Shown here one piece after another: positions 6,496-7,435 of a stretch of DNA of 7,435 bases; the stretch's first letter is position 1; each line of letters begins with the position of its first letter. The position numbers and the translations under genes were made by a program. Below the pieces are notes generated by a model. The model was not told the DNA's origin. It ran no database searches and worked only from the letters and a program-made list of their open reading frames with translations. Source of the DNA: a bacterium (GTDB taxonomy: Bacteria > Ratteibacteria > UBA8468 > B48-G9 > JAFGKM01); the NCBI GenBank assembly GCA_021157805.1, contig JAGGVW010000146.1, forward strand, positions 1 to 7,435. The letters are read 5' to 3'.

Positions 6496-7435
6496 ATGAA
6501 AATTTTAAAATCAGTGGTGATATTGGGTTTTTTGTTAACTATCTCTGCTCAAGCAGAAACACTTTTTTATGCTTCTTTTGATAAATCCCTTAACGCAGAC
6601 ATTGCTGCTGGGGAATCAACCCCTATTGGTGCAAATGCAGCAGTCATCACCATCTTTACAGAAAGAACTAAAGGAGGAAAAGGAGTAAAGAAACCGGGAA
6701 CAAAAGAGATAGGTGAAGCATTAGATTTAGCCAGTAAAAGAGGAAAAACTGCTTCAATTTCTTATGAAAGTGGAAATAATATTGATACGAGACAAGGAAG
6801 CATCCAGATGTGGATAAAGCCAAAGTTTGACATTGATTTTAAACCGGGTAAGGATGAAGCAAGAATTATATTCTATGTGAAAATGAGGGGTGGGCAATGG
6901 CGGGGTATCGGGATGAGTTTTAGATACTGGTATTATCAGAACCATCCTCCTTGCCAGCCTACGATATGGTTGAGTATTAATGATGGCAGAAGTCATAACT
7001 TCTATGTCAGGTTAGATAAAATCCCCTGGGAGAAAGACAAATGGCATCATATTTTAGCAGAGTGGGATTCAGAATCTATTAGATTCTATATAGATGGAAT
7101 TTTAAGAAGGTTTTTTAAATTTCCTGAAGATGCTCCTTATAATCCTACTCCACCTGAAGGTCCGATAATAATTGGGAAAGTAAGAAAACAAACATCAGAC
7201 TTTCCTTTCCTTATAGATGAAGTGAGAATAGATGGTAGAGTATTAACCACTGCTAATAAATTTGACCCCTGGAAATTACCTGGAATAGAAAAGAGAAAAA
7301 GTGGAATCAGTTATGTTCCTAAAATTCCTTGTGTAAAGGTAGCCACTGCCCCTAATATTGATGGTGATTTATCGGATAATATCTGGAAAAATGCAGTGAA
7401 GGTTTCAGGTTTTACTGCTTTAGGTTCTACCACTA
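6496..7435 (+). CDS. Secreted LamG/concanavalin-like domain protein with CBM9-like domain (3' end outside window)
   Basis: The open frame runs off the right edge after 313 codons, so the C-terminus is missing. The start MKILK, a hydrophobic core (6-16) and the Ala-x-Ala site SAQA before E21 form a clear Sec signal peptide, so the protein is exported. Residues about 22-260 look like a LamG/concanavalin-A jelly roll: FYASFDKSLNADIAAGE at the start, GSIQMWIKP (101-109), WHHILAEWDSESIRFYIDG (183-201) and FLIDEVRIDGRVL (238-250). Then ATAPNIDGDLSDNIWKNA (283-300) is the hallmark opening of CBM9-like/DOMON-like carbohydrate-binding domains. The role is probably binding or processing of extracellular polysaccharide, but a catalytic part, if any, lies beyond the window. 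GGAAG (6485-6489) precedes the ATG by six bases. An in-frame ATG at 6427 would add 23 residues before the signal peptide and is less likely. The preceding in-frame stop is at 6415-6417. Confidence 0.85.
   Translation, partial: MKILKSVVILGFLLTISAQAETLFYASFDKSLNADIAAGESTPIGANAAVITIFTERTKGGKGVKKPGTKEIGEALDLASKRGKTASISYESGNNIDTRQGSIQMWIKPKFDIDFKPGKDEARIIFYVKMRGGQWRGIGMSFRYWYYQNHPPCQPTIWLSINDGRSHNFYVRLDKIPWEKDKWHHILAEWDSESIRFYIDGILRRFFKFPEDAPYNPTPPEGPIIIGKVRKQTSDFPFLIDEVRIDGRVLTTANKFDPWKLPGIEKRKSGISYVPKIPCVKVATAPNIDGDLSDNIWKNAVKVSGFTALGSTT

Noticed and set aside
6483..6581. ATG at 6483 opening a short frame (MEEKNENFKISGD...).
   Set aside because: It ends at a TGA after about 32 codons and overlaps the signal-peptide start of the LamG gene out of frame.
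6754..6996. Minus-strand open frame of 80 codons.
   Set aside because: It is antisense to the LamG-coding frame, which has a signal peptide and conserved motifs.

Overview
The window is AT-rich, roughly one third GC by eye. Every complete gene is on the plus strand. The proteins are rich in Lys, Glu and Ile, Shine-Dalgarno sites are often strong, and the sugar-enzyme and secreted LamG/CBM9-like genes resemble those of uncultivated bacteria in or near the Omnitrophota/PVC groups. That placement is an inference from gene style. No ribosomal or taxonomic marker is present.

Positions 1-5203 hold four tightly packed genes. They encode a PLP-dependent sugar aminotransferase of the DegT/DnrJ/EryC1/StrS family, a creatininase-family metal amidohydrolase whose start codon shares one base with the preceding stop, a tandem-GNAT acetyltransferase, and a large cytosolic (alpha/alpha)6-barrel glycosidase-like protein distantly similar to GH65/GH95. 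The spacing implies one transcript, probably continuing from genes left of the window. Together the set suggests intracellular processing of an amino-, keto- or N-acyl-modified sugar or cyclitol. The substrate cannot be read from the sequence.

Positions 5204-6190 hold a 93-bp gap and a ten-helix EamA/DMT-type transporter. It may belong to the same transcript as a metabolite exporter or importer.

Positions 6191-6495 are a gene-free stretch of about 305 bp and form the main transcriptional boundary. The stretch contains decayed copies of a CTCTGCGTCTTT / CTTTGCGTTCTCT-type intergenic repeat, an inverted repeat, and a near-consensus sigma-70 promoter (TTGACA, 17 bp, TAAAAT). The promoter drives a new gene at 6496 that runs off the right edge. 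This gene encodes a secreted protein with a clear signal peptide, a LamG/concanavalin-like domain and the start of a CBM9-like domain.

The most interesting points are the uncharacterised aminotransferase-amidohydrolase-acetyltransferase-glycosidase cassette and the divergent glycosidase. I see no CRISPR array, transposase, tRNA, rRNA or phage gene.
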